A stretch of DNA of 64,000 nt from CAZVYN01 sp964631125 (GTDB lineage Bacteria > Eisenbacteria > RBG-16-71-46 > CAIMUX01): positions 45,363 through 109,362 of the forward strand of contig CAZVYN010000002.1 in NCBI GenBank assembly GCA_964631125.1, in the 5' to 3' direction. Of the stretch, positions 43,454 through 51,811 are shown piece after piece; the stretch's first letter is position 1, and each line of letters opens with the position of its first letter. Under the pieces are notes generated by a model that was not told the origin of the DNA, did no database searches, and worked only from the letters and a program-made list of their open reading frames with translations. The translations under genes and the position numbers were made by a program.

Positions 43454-45999
43454 ATCCGAGCGAAGTGCTCGATCAACTGCGCCGCATCCTCTTGTTGGCG
43501 GCGGGCGGTCGCAAGCCGAACCGGCGAGCCGCCGAGGAGGACCCGACCCAATTCGATCTCTTCGCTTCGAACGGAGAGACGACGGCGCCTGCCTCGCCGC
43601 CCGCTCGCAGCGATGAACCGCTCCCCGAGGAGCTGCACGAGCGGATCCACGCGCTCGGCGTCGAGTTGATCGCGCTGCTCCAGATGGAAGGCGCGGGGCT
43701 CGTCCCCTCACCGGTCGCTCGCGCGCGCCAACGACGCCGCCTCGGCGGGAGCCCGGCCACGCGCCTCTTGGAAGAATGGTCCCGTACCCCCGCTCTCGAT
43801 GAGTCGCGATGGTCGTTGGGGGAACCGGCGCCTTCGCGCGAGGAGGCGTACACGCAGGGACTCGGGCGCGCACGCGCGTTGGCGGAACGACTCGACCTGA
43901 CACGCAGCGAGGTCGAGGAGATCGTGCGTCGGCTGTTGCCATTGGCGCTGAAAGCCGAACCGCAGGATGATCTCCCTGGATTGGTGCACGGACATGGACT
44001 GCGTCACTGCCTGGTGCGGAGCACCCGCGGACGCCCGGCCTTCCGCGCCGACCGCACGCGCAGCCGCGGCAACGGCATCCTCTACACGCCGCTCGTCCTG
44101 ACCGATTCGATCGCCCGAGCGGTCCTCGACCCCGCGCTGCTCTCGCCGACCGCCCGGAAGGCCGATCCCGCGAACTTCTGCCTCGTCGACCCGGCTTGCG
44201 GCAGCGGACAGTTCCTCCTCGCCGCGGTCGGACGCATGCTCGCCGCGCGCGGCGACGCGCCCGGCGAACGGTCCGAACCGAGCGCGCGCCTCTCCGTCTT
44301 CCGCTCCATGCACGGACTCGATCTCGATCCGCGCGCGGCCTGGATCGCGGCGCACAACCTGTCGCTCATGGCGGTGCGCCTCGCCGACGACGATCCGCTG
44401 GCGACCGACGCGGCGCTGGGCGCCTCCTATCCGTATCTCCTCGGGGATCGGATCCAGGTGGGCAACGCGCTCTCTTCCGAGCCGAGCACCTTCTCGGCGG
44501 GATTCCGTTGGGAGCGGAGATTCCCCCACGTCTTCGAGCGCGAAGCGCCTGGCTTCGATGTGGTCCTCGGCAATCCCCCGTGGATCAGCTATGGACTGCG
44601 CGATCGCGACGGGGCCGGAGAAGAAGAGCGCACCTACTACGAGCGCCTCTATCCGGCCGCCGCCCAGTACAAGCTCTCGCTCTATCCCCTCTTCATCGAG
44701 CTGGCGTTGCGGCTCTGTCGGCCCGGCGGGCACCACGGCTATCTCGTGCCCGACTCGCTCCTCTCGGGGCACCATTTCTCGCGCATCCGAGAGCTGCTGC
44801 TCGAAGAGGCCGATTTGCTGGAACTCTCGCTGCTCGAGTCGGCGCCGTGGCCCGGCGCGAGCACCGGCTTCACGCTGTTCTATTCCGCGCGTAAGAAAGG
44901 GGGCTCGCTGCCGCCTCCGATGCATGTGCGCAATCGCGTCTTGCAGTTGGCGCGCGGGAACGACGACGAGGAGACCACCGCGCGCGCCGTCGGACCCGAA
45001 GTGTTGGTCCCGCTGGAGCGCTATCAACACGGCAACCCGATGCGGATCTATCGCGAGCCGGAGGAGCTCGAGTTCATCGACCGCATGGAGCGCTCACCGC
45101 TTCGCTTCCGCGATGTGGCCTGGACCTACTCGGGATTGATCGCGCGCCACGGACAGAAGAGCGTGCAGGCCGACGCGCCGCGCTCGACCTTCGAACTGCG
45201 CGACGCGCGGGGCGCGTTGGTCTACGTCTCACAGGATGCGCTCCGGCATTGGCGCCCGGCTCTGCTCAGCGGCGCCGAGGTGATGCCGTACCGCGCGCTG
45301 CCGCGCGGCGGCTATCTCTATCTACCCGAGGCGCGCGAGAACCTGACTGTGATCTGGAAGAGCGGCTTCGACCTCGAGCGTTACCGCCAGTCGAAGATCC
45401 TCTTGCGCCAGACGGGCGACCGGCTGATCGGCGCGGTCGATCGCGAAGGGCTCTATTGCCTGAACAATCTGCATCTAATCGGCAGCAAGACCTCGCCGCG
45501 CATCCCGCCGCTCCTCTTGTTGGGCGCGCTCGCGAGTGAACCGCTGCAGCGGATCTATCGGATCTACTCGCCCGAGGTCTCGCGTCCGCTCGCGCAGGTC
45601 GACCTCGAGATCGTGCTCTCGCTCCCCTATCCCGTGGATGGCGAGGGGCAGCCGATCGGGGCGGGACCGTGGCCGGCGCGGAGTCACCCGCCGGCGCGCC
45701 GTTGGACTCGACAGCTCGATCGGTGGGTGGAGCAGGGGGATCGCGATGGACTATTGGAGGGATTCGACCTGGCGCTGCGCGCCGCGGGCGAGCCCTTGGA
45801 CGGCGGTCCCCTCTCGGGACGCGACGTTGCGCATCTCCTCCTCAGCCGTCTGCTCGAGCTGCGTGAGGCGAGCGCCGCGGAACCGGAAACGCCGCGTCGG
45901 TCCCGCGCGCGCGCGACCGATGCCGTCTTCCTCCAGTCGACACTGGATGGAATCTATTCGCTTCTCTTCGGTCTGACGACGGCGGCGTCCCCGCGGTGA
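43450..45999 (+). CDS. Eco57I-like N6-adenine DNA methyltransferase
   Basis: An 849-residue protein. Motif I is DPACGSGQFLL (residues 247-257), preceded by GILYTPLVL; motif IV is FDVVLGNPPWISYG, the NPPW signature of N6-adenine methyltransferases. The C-terminal half has TRD-like features (YQHGNPMRIYREPEELEFID, LYCLNNLHLIG), as in Eco57I/type IIG and PglX-type enzymes. The first 200 residues show no clear PD-(D/E)XK nuclease, and no restriction, BREX or helicase gene adjoins. The ATG overlaps the stop of the SulP-fusion gene (ATGA), so translation of the two is coupled. Confidence 0.82.
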   Translation: MNPSEVLDQLRRILLLAAGGRKPNRRAAEEDPTQFDLFASNGETTAPASPPARSDEPLPEELHERIHALGVELIALLQMEGAGLVPSPVARARQRRRLGGSPATRLLEEWSRTPALDESRWSLGEPAPSREEAYTQGLGRARALAERLDLTRSEVEEIVRRLLPLALKAEPQDDLPGLVHGHGLRHCLVRSTRGRPAFRADRTRSRGNGILYTPLVLTDSIARAVLDPALLSPTARKADPANFCLVDPACGSGQFLLAAVGRMLAARGDAPGERSEPSARLSVFRSMHGLDLDPRAAWIAAHNLSLMAVRLADDDPLATDAALGASYPYLLGDRIQVGNALSSEPSTFSAGFRWERRFPHVFEREAPGFDVVLGNPPWISYGLRDRDGAGEEERTYYERLYPAAAQYKLSLYPLFIELALRLCRPGGHHGYLVPDSLLSGHHFSRIRELLLEEADLLELSLLESAPWPGASTGFTLFYSARKKGGSLPPPMHVRNRVLQLARGNDDEETTARAVGPEVLVPLERYQHGNPMRIYREPEELEFIDRMERSPLRFRDVAWTYSGLIARHGQKSVQADAPRSTFELRDARGALVYVSQDALRHWRPALLSGAEVMPYRALPRGGYLYLPEARENLTVIWKSGFDLERYRQSKILLRQTGDRLIGAVDREGLYCLNNLHLIGSKTSPRIPPLLLLGALASEPLQRIYRIYSPEVSRPLAQVDLEIVLSLPYPVDGEGQPIGAGPWPARSHPPARRWTRQLDRWVEQGDRDGLLEGFDLALRAAGEPLDGGPLSGRDVAHLLLSRLLELREASAAEPETPRRSRARATDAVFLQSTLDGIYSLLFGLTTAASPR

Positions 46000-46116
46000 T
46001 CCCCCCCGGGCCCGGAACCCAATCGGTTTTCCGTGTTATGGTCCGGGCGGCGATCAGCACTTCATTCGCGGTTCGCTTCGCATCCACATCGAGCAAACAT
46101 GCAGGAGGAATCGTCA

Positions 46117-46734
46117 ATGTTGACGCATGATTTCGTACGGGCCGGTTTCGTCGGTCTCGTGCTCGCCGGTAGCATCTTCACCGCGCAGCCGACTCTCGCG
46201 GCGGCCGAAGCCTGGACCGTCGACGCCAGCCACTCGACCTCTCTCTTCAAGGTGCGCCACTTCTTCACGCCGGTGACCGGCCGCTTCACCGACTTCGCCG
46301 GGACGCTGAACTACGACGCGGACGCTCCGGAGAACTCCACGGTCGAGATCGTCGTCCAGGCGACGAGCATCGACACCGACAACGAAGATCGCGACAAGCA
46401 CCTGCGGACCGATGACTTCTTCAACGTCGAGGCCTACCCGACCCTCACCTTCAAGAGCACGAAGGTGGCGAAGGGCGACAAGGCCGGCCAGTTCAAGGTG
46501 ACCGGCGATCTCACCATTCGGGACGTGACCAAGCCGGTCACCCTCGATGTCGAAGTCCTCGGCTTCGGGCCGGACGCCTGGGGCGGCAGCCGCGGCGGAT
46601 TCATCGCCTCCGGCGTCATCAACCGACTCGAGTACGGCGTGAAGTGGAACAAGGCGCTCGACACCGGCGGCGCGATGCTGGGCGACGAAGTCACGATCGA
46701 CTTCGGCGTCGAGGTCATGAAGAAGAAGTCGTGA
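46117..46734 (+). CDS. yceI: YceI-family periplasmic protein
   Basis: A 205-residue exported protein with GCAGGAGGAA before the ATG. The signal peptide is followed by the YceI lipocalin-like barrel: WTVDASHSTSLFKVRHFFTPVTG, TDNEDRDKHLRTDDFFNVEAYP, TLTFKSTKV and a C-terminal FGVEVMKK. YceI proteins bind isoprenoid-like lipids (polyprenyl chains) in the periplasm. Its stop overlaps the GTG of the E1 gene by four bases (GTGA). Why it is coupled to an E1 dehydrogenase is unclear. Confidence 0.92.
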   Translation: MLTHDFVRAGFVGLVLAGSIFTAQPTLAAAEAWTVDASHSTSLFKVRHFFTPVTGRFTDFAGTLNYDADAPENSTVEIVVQATSIDTDNEDRDKHLRTDDFFNVEAYPTLTFKSTKVAKGDKAGQFKVTGDLTIRDVTKPVTLDVEVLGFGPDAWGGSRGGFIASGVINRLEYGVKWNKALDTGGAMLGDEVTIDFGVEVMKKKS

Positions 46735-48866
46735 GCCCTGTGCCGAAGCGATCGAGTCCACGCGGGTCCCGAGTGAGCCCCGCGGTCCAGGTCTCCCCGG
46801 AGGAGCGCAAGAGCCTGGATCGCGAGCTCTACGCGAAGCTCTGGCTCGTCCGCCTCTTCGACGAGCGAGTGGCCACGCTGCATCGCCAGAACAAGGTGAT
46901 CGGCGGCGTCTACTCGGGCGTCGGCCAAGAGGCGATCGTCGTCGGCGCGTGCCATGCGATGCAGGCGGGAGATGTGATCTTCCCGCTGCATCGCGACATG
47001 GGCGTCTTCTTGTTGCGCGGGGTCGAGCCGCGCGTGCTCATGGCGCAGATCTTGGGCCGAGCGACGGGGCTCTCCGGCGGGCGCGACTCGTTCCTCCACA
47101 CGGGAGATCCGAGTCTCGGCGTCTTCGGAGCGACGAGCATGCTCGGGGCGACGCTCCCGGTCGCGACCGGGTGCGCCCAGGCCTTCAAGACTCGCGGAGA
47201 GCCGCGGGTGGCCGTCGCTCTCTTCGGTGAAGGATCGACCAGTCGCGGCGACTTCCACGAAGCGCTCAACTTCGCCGGTATCCATTCGCTGCCCGTTGTC
47301 TATATCTGCGAGAACAACCAGCTCGCCTTCTCTACGCCGCTCCATCAGCAGATGCCGGTGGAGACGGTGGCCGAGCGCGCCGATGCCTATGGTCTCCACC
47401 GCGATCGCACGCATGGCAACGATCTGAACCGCGTTCTCGACGCGGTCGAGCGCGCCCTGGAGCGAGCGCGCACCGGCCAGGGCTCGACCTTGATCGAATG
47501 CGTCACCTATCGCATCCGCGGACACAGCGAACACGATCCGGCCAAGTACCGCAGCGACGACGACGTGACCGAGTGGGCGGCGCGCGATCCGATCGAACTC
47601 TGGGAGCTCTACCTGGAGAAGCGCGGCTACGACGTCGACGCGATGCGGACCGAAGTGCAGAACGACGTGCGCGCGCGGATCGACGAAGCGGTCGAGTTCG
47701 CCGAGGCGAGTCCCTTCCCGGAACCGGAGGCGGCGCGCACCGCCATCTTCTACGGGCCCGGCGAAGGCGGCACCGGACCGATCACGGACGACAACTACGG
47801 CGCGCCGATGTTCTCCGCGCCCGCTTCTTCCGCGAACGCGGCGGCATCCGATGGCGCGGTCACCGGCGCCATCGAGAGTGCGCCCGAGGAGGAATTCACC
47901 TATCTCGAGGCGATCCGCAGCACCCTGATCTACGAGATGGAGCGCGACTCGCGCGTCCTGCTCCTGGGTGAGGACATCGCCGTCCAAGGCGGCGCCTTCG
48001 GCGTGACCAAGGGATTGCTCGAGATGTTCGGCGAGTCGCGCGTGATCGACACCCCGATCTCCGAGTCGCTCATCGTCGGTGGATCCGTCGGCGCGGCCAT
48101 CATGGGGATGCGGCCCGTCGCCGAGATGCAGTTCGCCGACTTCATCTCCTGCGGCTTCGATCAACTCGCCAACAGCGCCGCCACCATGTGCTATCGCCAC
48201 GCCGGCAAGATCGGCGTCCCGATGACCGTACGTTGCCCGTCGGGTGGCCGGATCCGCGGCGGCCTCTTCCACTCGCAGAACGTCGAGAACTTCTTCCTCA
48301 CCGTGCCCGGCATCAAGATCGTTGCGCCCGCTACGGTCGAGGACGCGAGTGGACTGCTGCGCTCAGCGATCCACGACCCGAATCCGGTTCTCTACCTCGA
48401 GTACAAGTACCTCTATCGGCGGTTGAAGGCGCGCCTTCGCCGCGTGGCCGAAGCCGTGCCGATCGGCCAGGCGCTCCTCCGCCGCGAAGGGAAGGATGTC
48501 TCGATCGTCACCTACGGACCGACGTTGCATCTCTGTCTGGAAGCGGCCGAGCGGCTAGCGCAGGAGAACTGCTCCGTCGACGTGCTCGATCTGCGCACCG
48601 TGAAGCCCTTGGACTTCGACGCGGTCCTCACCACCGTCAAGAAGACCGGCAAGCTCGTCATCGTCCACGAAGACCGCACCTTCTGCGGCTTGGGCGCCGA
48701 GATCGCCGCGCGCATCAACGAGCAAGCATTCCAGTGGCTCGACGCGCCGATCCGACGCGTCACTACGGCCGACACGCACTACGCCTACAGCCCGCCGTTG
48801 GAGGACTCGATCCTCCCGAGCGTGGACGGCATCGTGGCGGCGGCCAAGGAACTGCAGGCGTTCTAG
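46731..48866 (+). CDS. 2-oxoacid dehydrogenase E1, alpha and beta subunits fused
   Basis: A 711-residue fusion. Residues 1-340 are the alpha subunit with the thiamine-diphosphate motif (LFGEGSTSRGDFHEALNFAG, then ICENNQ). An Ala/Ser-rich linker (SAPASSANAAASDGA) joins it to the beta subunit (EDIAVQGGAFGVTKGLLEMFG, EMQFADFISCGFDQL, RTVKPLDFDAV). Such fused E1 proteins decarboxylate pyruvate or branched 2-oxoacids in the cytosol and pass the acyl group to an E2 lipoyl carrier. No E2 or E3 gene is nearby. The GTG at 46731 is the start giving the overlap with yceI; GTGs at 46740 and 46773 are also possible. The substrate cannot be told from sequence alone. Confidence 0.9.
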   Translation: MSPVPKRSSPRGSRVSPAVQVSPEERKSLDRELYAKLWLVRLFDERVATLHRQNKVIGGVYSGVGQEAIVVGACHAMQAGDVIFPLHRDMGVFLLRGVEPRVLMAQILGRATGLSGGRDSFLHTGDPSLGVFGATSMLGATLPVATGCAQAFKTRGEPRVAVALFGEGSTSRGDFHEALNFAGIHSLPVVYICENNQLAFSTPLHQQMPVETVAERADAYGLHRDRTHGNDLNRVLDAVERALERARTGQGSTLIECVTYRIRGHSEHDPAKYRSDDDVTEWAARDPIELWELYLEKRGYDVDAMRTEVQNDVRARIDEAVEFAEASPFPEPEAARTAIFYGPGEGGTGPITDDNYGAPMFSAPASSANAAASDGAVTGAIESAPEEEFTYLEAIRSTLIYEMERDSRVLLLGEDIAVQGGAFGVTKGLLEMFGESRVIDTPISESLIVGGSVGAAIMGMRPVAEMQFADFISCGFDQLANSAATMCYRHAGKIGVPMTVRCPSGGRIRGGLFHSQNVENFFLTVPGIKIVAPATVEDASGLLRSAIHDPNPVLYLEYKYLYRRLKARLRRVAEAVPIGQALLRREGKDVSIVTYGPTLHLCLEAAERLAQENCSVDVLDLRTVKPLDFDAVLTTVKKTGKLVIVHEDRTFCGLGAEIAARINEQAFQWLDAPIRRVTTADTHYAYSPPLEDSILPSVDGIVAAAKELQAF

Positions 48867-49012
48867 CGGCTCCTGCGATCGAGATCTGATTCTCGACTAG
48901 CCGAACGCCGACCGATCCGAGAGGGGAAGTTCTGTAGAACCGGCCGCAGGCCACCGATGTAGTGTTCGCGCCCGTTGTCGATCCGATCACCCGAGGGTAG
49001 GTTCTCCGCTCG

Positions 49013-49345
49013 ATGTCCCGCCTCCTTCTCCTCCTCGTTGCGCTCTGGGTTCTCGTGGCCACCCCCGTGTTGTGCGTGGGAGGGGCGTTGCTGCATCCGT
49101 GCGAGTGCGGCGTGACGTGCGGGCATGAAGAGGTGTGCGACTCGGATCCCTGCGCGGATGTCGCCTCGCCGACGCCGACCGATGGGAAGCTGACGAAACT
49201 GACCGGGCCCACGTTGGAACCGGCGCCGCACTTCGTCGATCGCGAAACGTATCTTCCTGCCGCCGCGATTGCGGCCTACGCGAGTTGTCGAGACGAGTCT
49301 CCCAATCTCCCGCTCTTCTCCTCGTCTCTCCCTCGACTGTTGTGA
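49013..49345 (+). CDS. Small exported Cys/His-rich protein upstream of the czc genes
   Basis: A 110-residue protein with an N-terminal signal peptide (LLLLLVALWVLVATPVLCVGG). It continues into a Cys/His cluster, HPCECGVTCGHEEVCDSDPC, and then a Pro/Thr-rich tail. The cluster suits metal binding or sensing. It is the first gene of what looks like the CzcCBA operon and may act as a periplasmic metal-binding or signalling component. I recall similar small proteins ahead of heavy-metal RND operons, but no name is secure. Confidence 0.7.
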   Translation: MSRLLLLLVALWVLVATPVLCVGGALLHPCECGVTCGHEEVCDSDPCADVASPTPTDGKLTKLTGPTLEPAPHFVDRETYLPAAAIAAYASCRDESPNLPLFSSSLPRLL

Positions 49346-49479
49346 CCGTCCGCGGCGCGTCTCTCTGACTTCGCGCCGGTGATCTCTCTCTCGTCTACCT
49401 GACGACTCTGTCGCCACCCGGCCACCACTCGGCCGCGGTTCGGCCGCGGTCCGTTCCTCCACTGTTCGAGGGAAGTCTC

Positions 49480-50784
49480 ATGCTGTCTCCTTGCACGCGC
49501 CGCGCGTGGGCGCTCGCGCTCATCCCAGCGGCCGCCCTCCTCTCGGCGCTGACTGCGGCCGTGCACGCCGACGAGGCGTTGTCGGAACCCGAAGGGTCGC
49601 TCTCCTTCATCGAAGTCGGAGCGCTCGTGCTCGCGCGCCATCCGTCGCTCCGCAGCTTCGACTGGGAGGTGCGAGCCGATGCGGCGCGTCGTCTCCAGGC
49701 CGACCGAAGGCTGAACCCGACGCTCGAGTTGGAGATGGAGAACTTTTCCGGACAGCTCCCCGGCGCGTCCGAGTCCGAGCTGACGCTCTCCATCTCGCAG
49801 ACCTTCGAGCGTGGCGGCAAGCGATCGGCGCGTGTCGCGATCTCCGACGCCGAAGCGAAGGTCCATCGTCTCGAGTTCGAATTCGCGCGCCGAGCCGCGC
49901 TGGCGGCGACAGCGTCGCTCTATCTCGACGTCGTCGTGGCCGACCGAACGCTCGCGCTGCACGACGAGTCGGTCGCGATCGCCGAAGAGGTCCGCACCGC
50001 GGTCGCTGCGAAGACGCGAGCCGGCGCCGTCTCACCGGCGGAAGAGACGCGCGCATTGGTCGACCTCCAGCGCGCGCGACTGCGGCGGGACGAGATCGCG
50101 ACAGAGCGGGAGGCGGCGCGGCGAAGCCTCGCCGCGCTCTGGGGTTCGTTGGATCCGCGTTTCACGGGGCTGACGACCCGCTTCGACAGCCTGTCGGCGC
50201 CGGTTTCAGCGGATGCGCTCGTCGGCCGTCTGGACGAGTCGCCGGCCCTCGCGCTCCAGGCGGCGAACCTAGCGTCGCGCGAGCGAGCCGTCGAGCTGGC
50301 CGATGCGGTGAAGAGCACCGACCTGACGTTGGGCGGAGGAGTGCGCCGCTTGGGAGACGCCGACGCGATCACCTTCCTCGTCAGCGCCGGTGTGGAGCTG
50401 CCTCTCTTCGGACGCAGTCCGGGAGCGGTCGAAGAAGCGCGCGCGGAAGTCGGCCGCACGGGCGCACTCGCGGCAGGGAGTCGCCTCGAGCAGAGCCTCG
50501 CGTTCAGACAGGCGCTCGCCGCCATGGCGCGCTCGCGCGAAGCGATCGAGACTCTGCGTCACGAGACGCTCCCCGCCGTCGAGCGCGTGTTCGAAGAGAT
50601 CCGCCTCGGATACAGCAATGGGCGGTTCACCTACGTCGACCTGCTGGAGGCCCGCCGCGCCTGGACCGAGACGCACTTTGATGAACTCGAAGCGCTGCAC
50701 GCTCACCACCAAGCCCGCTTCGAAGCGGAACAGATTCTCGGCGCGCCTCTCGGCTCGCCGTCGTTCGAGGAGGAGGAGAAGTGA
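49480..50784 (+). CDS. czcC: Outer membrane efflux protein (CzcC/TolC family)
   Basis: A 434-residue TolC-type protein with a signal peptide (LALIPAAALLSALTAAVHA). It has the duplicated helical pattern of outer membrane efflux channels, for example RLNPTLELEMENFSG, SLSISQTFERGGKRSARVA-like strands and RLGYSNGRFTYVDLLEARR at the end. It forms the outer-membrane exit of the RND complex. The stop overlaps the GTG of the next gene (GTGA). Confidence 0.9.
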   Translation: MLSPCTRRAWALALIPAAALLSALTAAVHADEALSEPEGSLSFIEVGALVLARHPSLRSFDWEVRADAARRLQADRRLNPTLELEMENFSGQLPGASESELTLSISQTFERGGKRSARVAISDAEAKVHRLEFEFARRAALAATASLYLDVVVADRTLALHDESVAIAEEVRTAVAAKTRAGAVSPAEETRALVDLQRARLRRDEIATEREAARRSLAALWGSLDPRFTGLTTRFDSLSAPVSADALVGRLDESPALALQAANLASRERAVELADAVKSTDLTLGGGVRRLGDADAITFLVSAGVELPLFGRSPGAVEEARAEVGRTGALAAGSRLEQSLAFRQALAAMARSREAIETLRHETLPAVERVFEEIRLGYSNGRFTYVDLLEARRAWTETHFDELEALHAHHQARFEAEQILGAPLGSPSFEEEEK

Positions 50785-51794
50785 CCCTGCGGTTCGATCG
50801 ACCCCTTTTCGCCGTTCTCGCCGCGGTCGCCTACCTCCTGGTGGCGTCCGCCTGCGGGAGCAAACCAGAAGCACACGACGACCACGACGATCACGACCAC
50901 GCCGCCCATGGAGGCGAGGCGCACGAGGGCGAGGCGCACGCCGACGAAGGCCATGCCGACGAAGGTGAGGCGCACGAGGATCGCGTTACGCTCCCGCCCG
51001 AGACGCTCGCCTCCGCGGGCGTCGTCGTCGAAACAGCGGGGCCGAGGCAGCTCGACCTCACGCTCGACCTGCCGGGGGAAGTCGTCCCCAACGCGGACCG
51101 GCTCGCGCACATCGTGCCTCGGTTCCCGGGCATCGCGAAGCAAGTCGGGAAGAGCCTGGGCGATCATGTCGAGCAGGGTGAAGTGCTGGCGACGCTCGAG
51201 AGCAACGAGAGCCTCTCGCCCTACGAGGTGCGGTCGCTCATCGCCGGCACCGTGATCGAGAAGCACATCACGCTCGGAGAGTTCGTCCGTGACGACTCGG
51301 ACATCTACGTTGTGGCCGATCTCTCGACGGTGTGGGTCCAGATCTCCGTCTACTCCCGCGACCTTCCCCGCGTGCGAACCGGCGCGCAGGTCGAGATTTC
51401 CGCCACGGGCGGTGAGCCCTCCGCCAGTGGCCGCATCGACTACATCGCCCCGGCGTTGGGCGAAGCGACCCGCGCCGCATCGGCGCGGGTCGTCCTCTCG
51501 AATTCGTCGCGCGTCTGGCGTCCAGGGATGTTCGTGACCGCCCGCGTCGTCGAGGAACAGACCGCTGACGTGATCGCGGTACGGAAGGGCGCCATCCAGC
51601 GATTCGAAGGCCGTGAAGTCGTCTTCGTCCAAGAGGATGGCGCCTTCGAGCCGCGTCCCGTCGAGCTCGGACGCGCCGACGGTCAGTGGACCGAGATCCT
51701 CTCCGGTCTCGCCTCCGGCGACCGGTACGCCGCTCGCGGCGGCTTCATCCTGAAATCGGAACTGATGAAGTCCGAAGCCGGCCACGACCACTGA
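50781..51794 (+). CDS. czcB: RND efflux periplasmic adaptor (CzcB/CusB-like)
   Basis: A 337-residue lipoprotein (LVASACGS) of the HlyD/membrane-fusion family. An N-terminal His/Asp/Glu-rich run (HDDHDDHDHAAHGG, then AHEGEAHADEGHADEGEAHE) is a probable metal-binding module, as in other heavy-metal adaptors. It continues with the beta-barrel/lipoyl hairpin region (VVPNADRLAHIVPRFPG, GEVLATLESNESLSP, VRKGAIQRFEG). It links CzcA to CzcC in the periplasm. The GTG start is coupled to czcC. Confidence 0.92.
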   Translation: MTLRFDRPLFAVLAAVAYLLVASACGSKPEAHDDHDDHDHAAHGGEAHEGEAHADEGHADEGEAHEDRVTLPPETLASAGVVVETAGPRQLDLTLDLPGEVVPNADRLAHIVPRFPGIAKQVGKSLGDHVEQGEVLATLESNESLSPYEVRSLIAGTVIEKHITLGEFVRDDSDIYVVADLSTVWVQISVYSRDLPRVRTGAQVEISATGGEPSASGRIDYIAPALGEATRAASARVVLSNSSRVWRPGMFVTARVVEEQTADVIAVRKGAIQRFEGREVVFVQEDGAFEPRPVELGRADGQWTEILSGLASGDRYAARGGFILKSELMKSEAGHDH

Positions 51795-51811
51795 GCGCGA
51801 GGAGCCCATCA

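Noticed and set aside
43450..45999. A complete restriction-modification or BREX defence island
   Set aside because: Only the methyltransferase is present. Neighbours are a permease fusion, YceI and E1; no nuclease, helicase, PglZ or Lon-like gene is seen.
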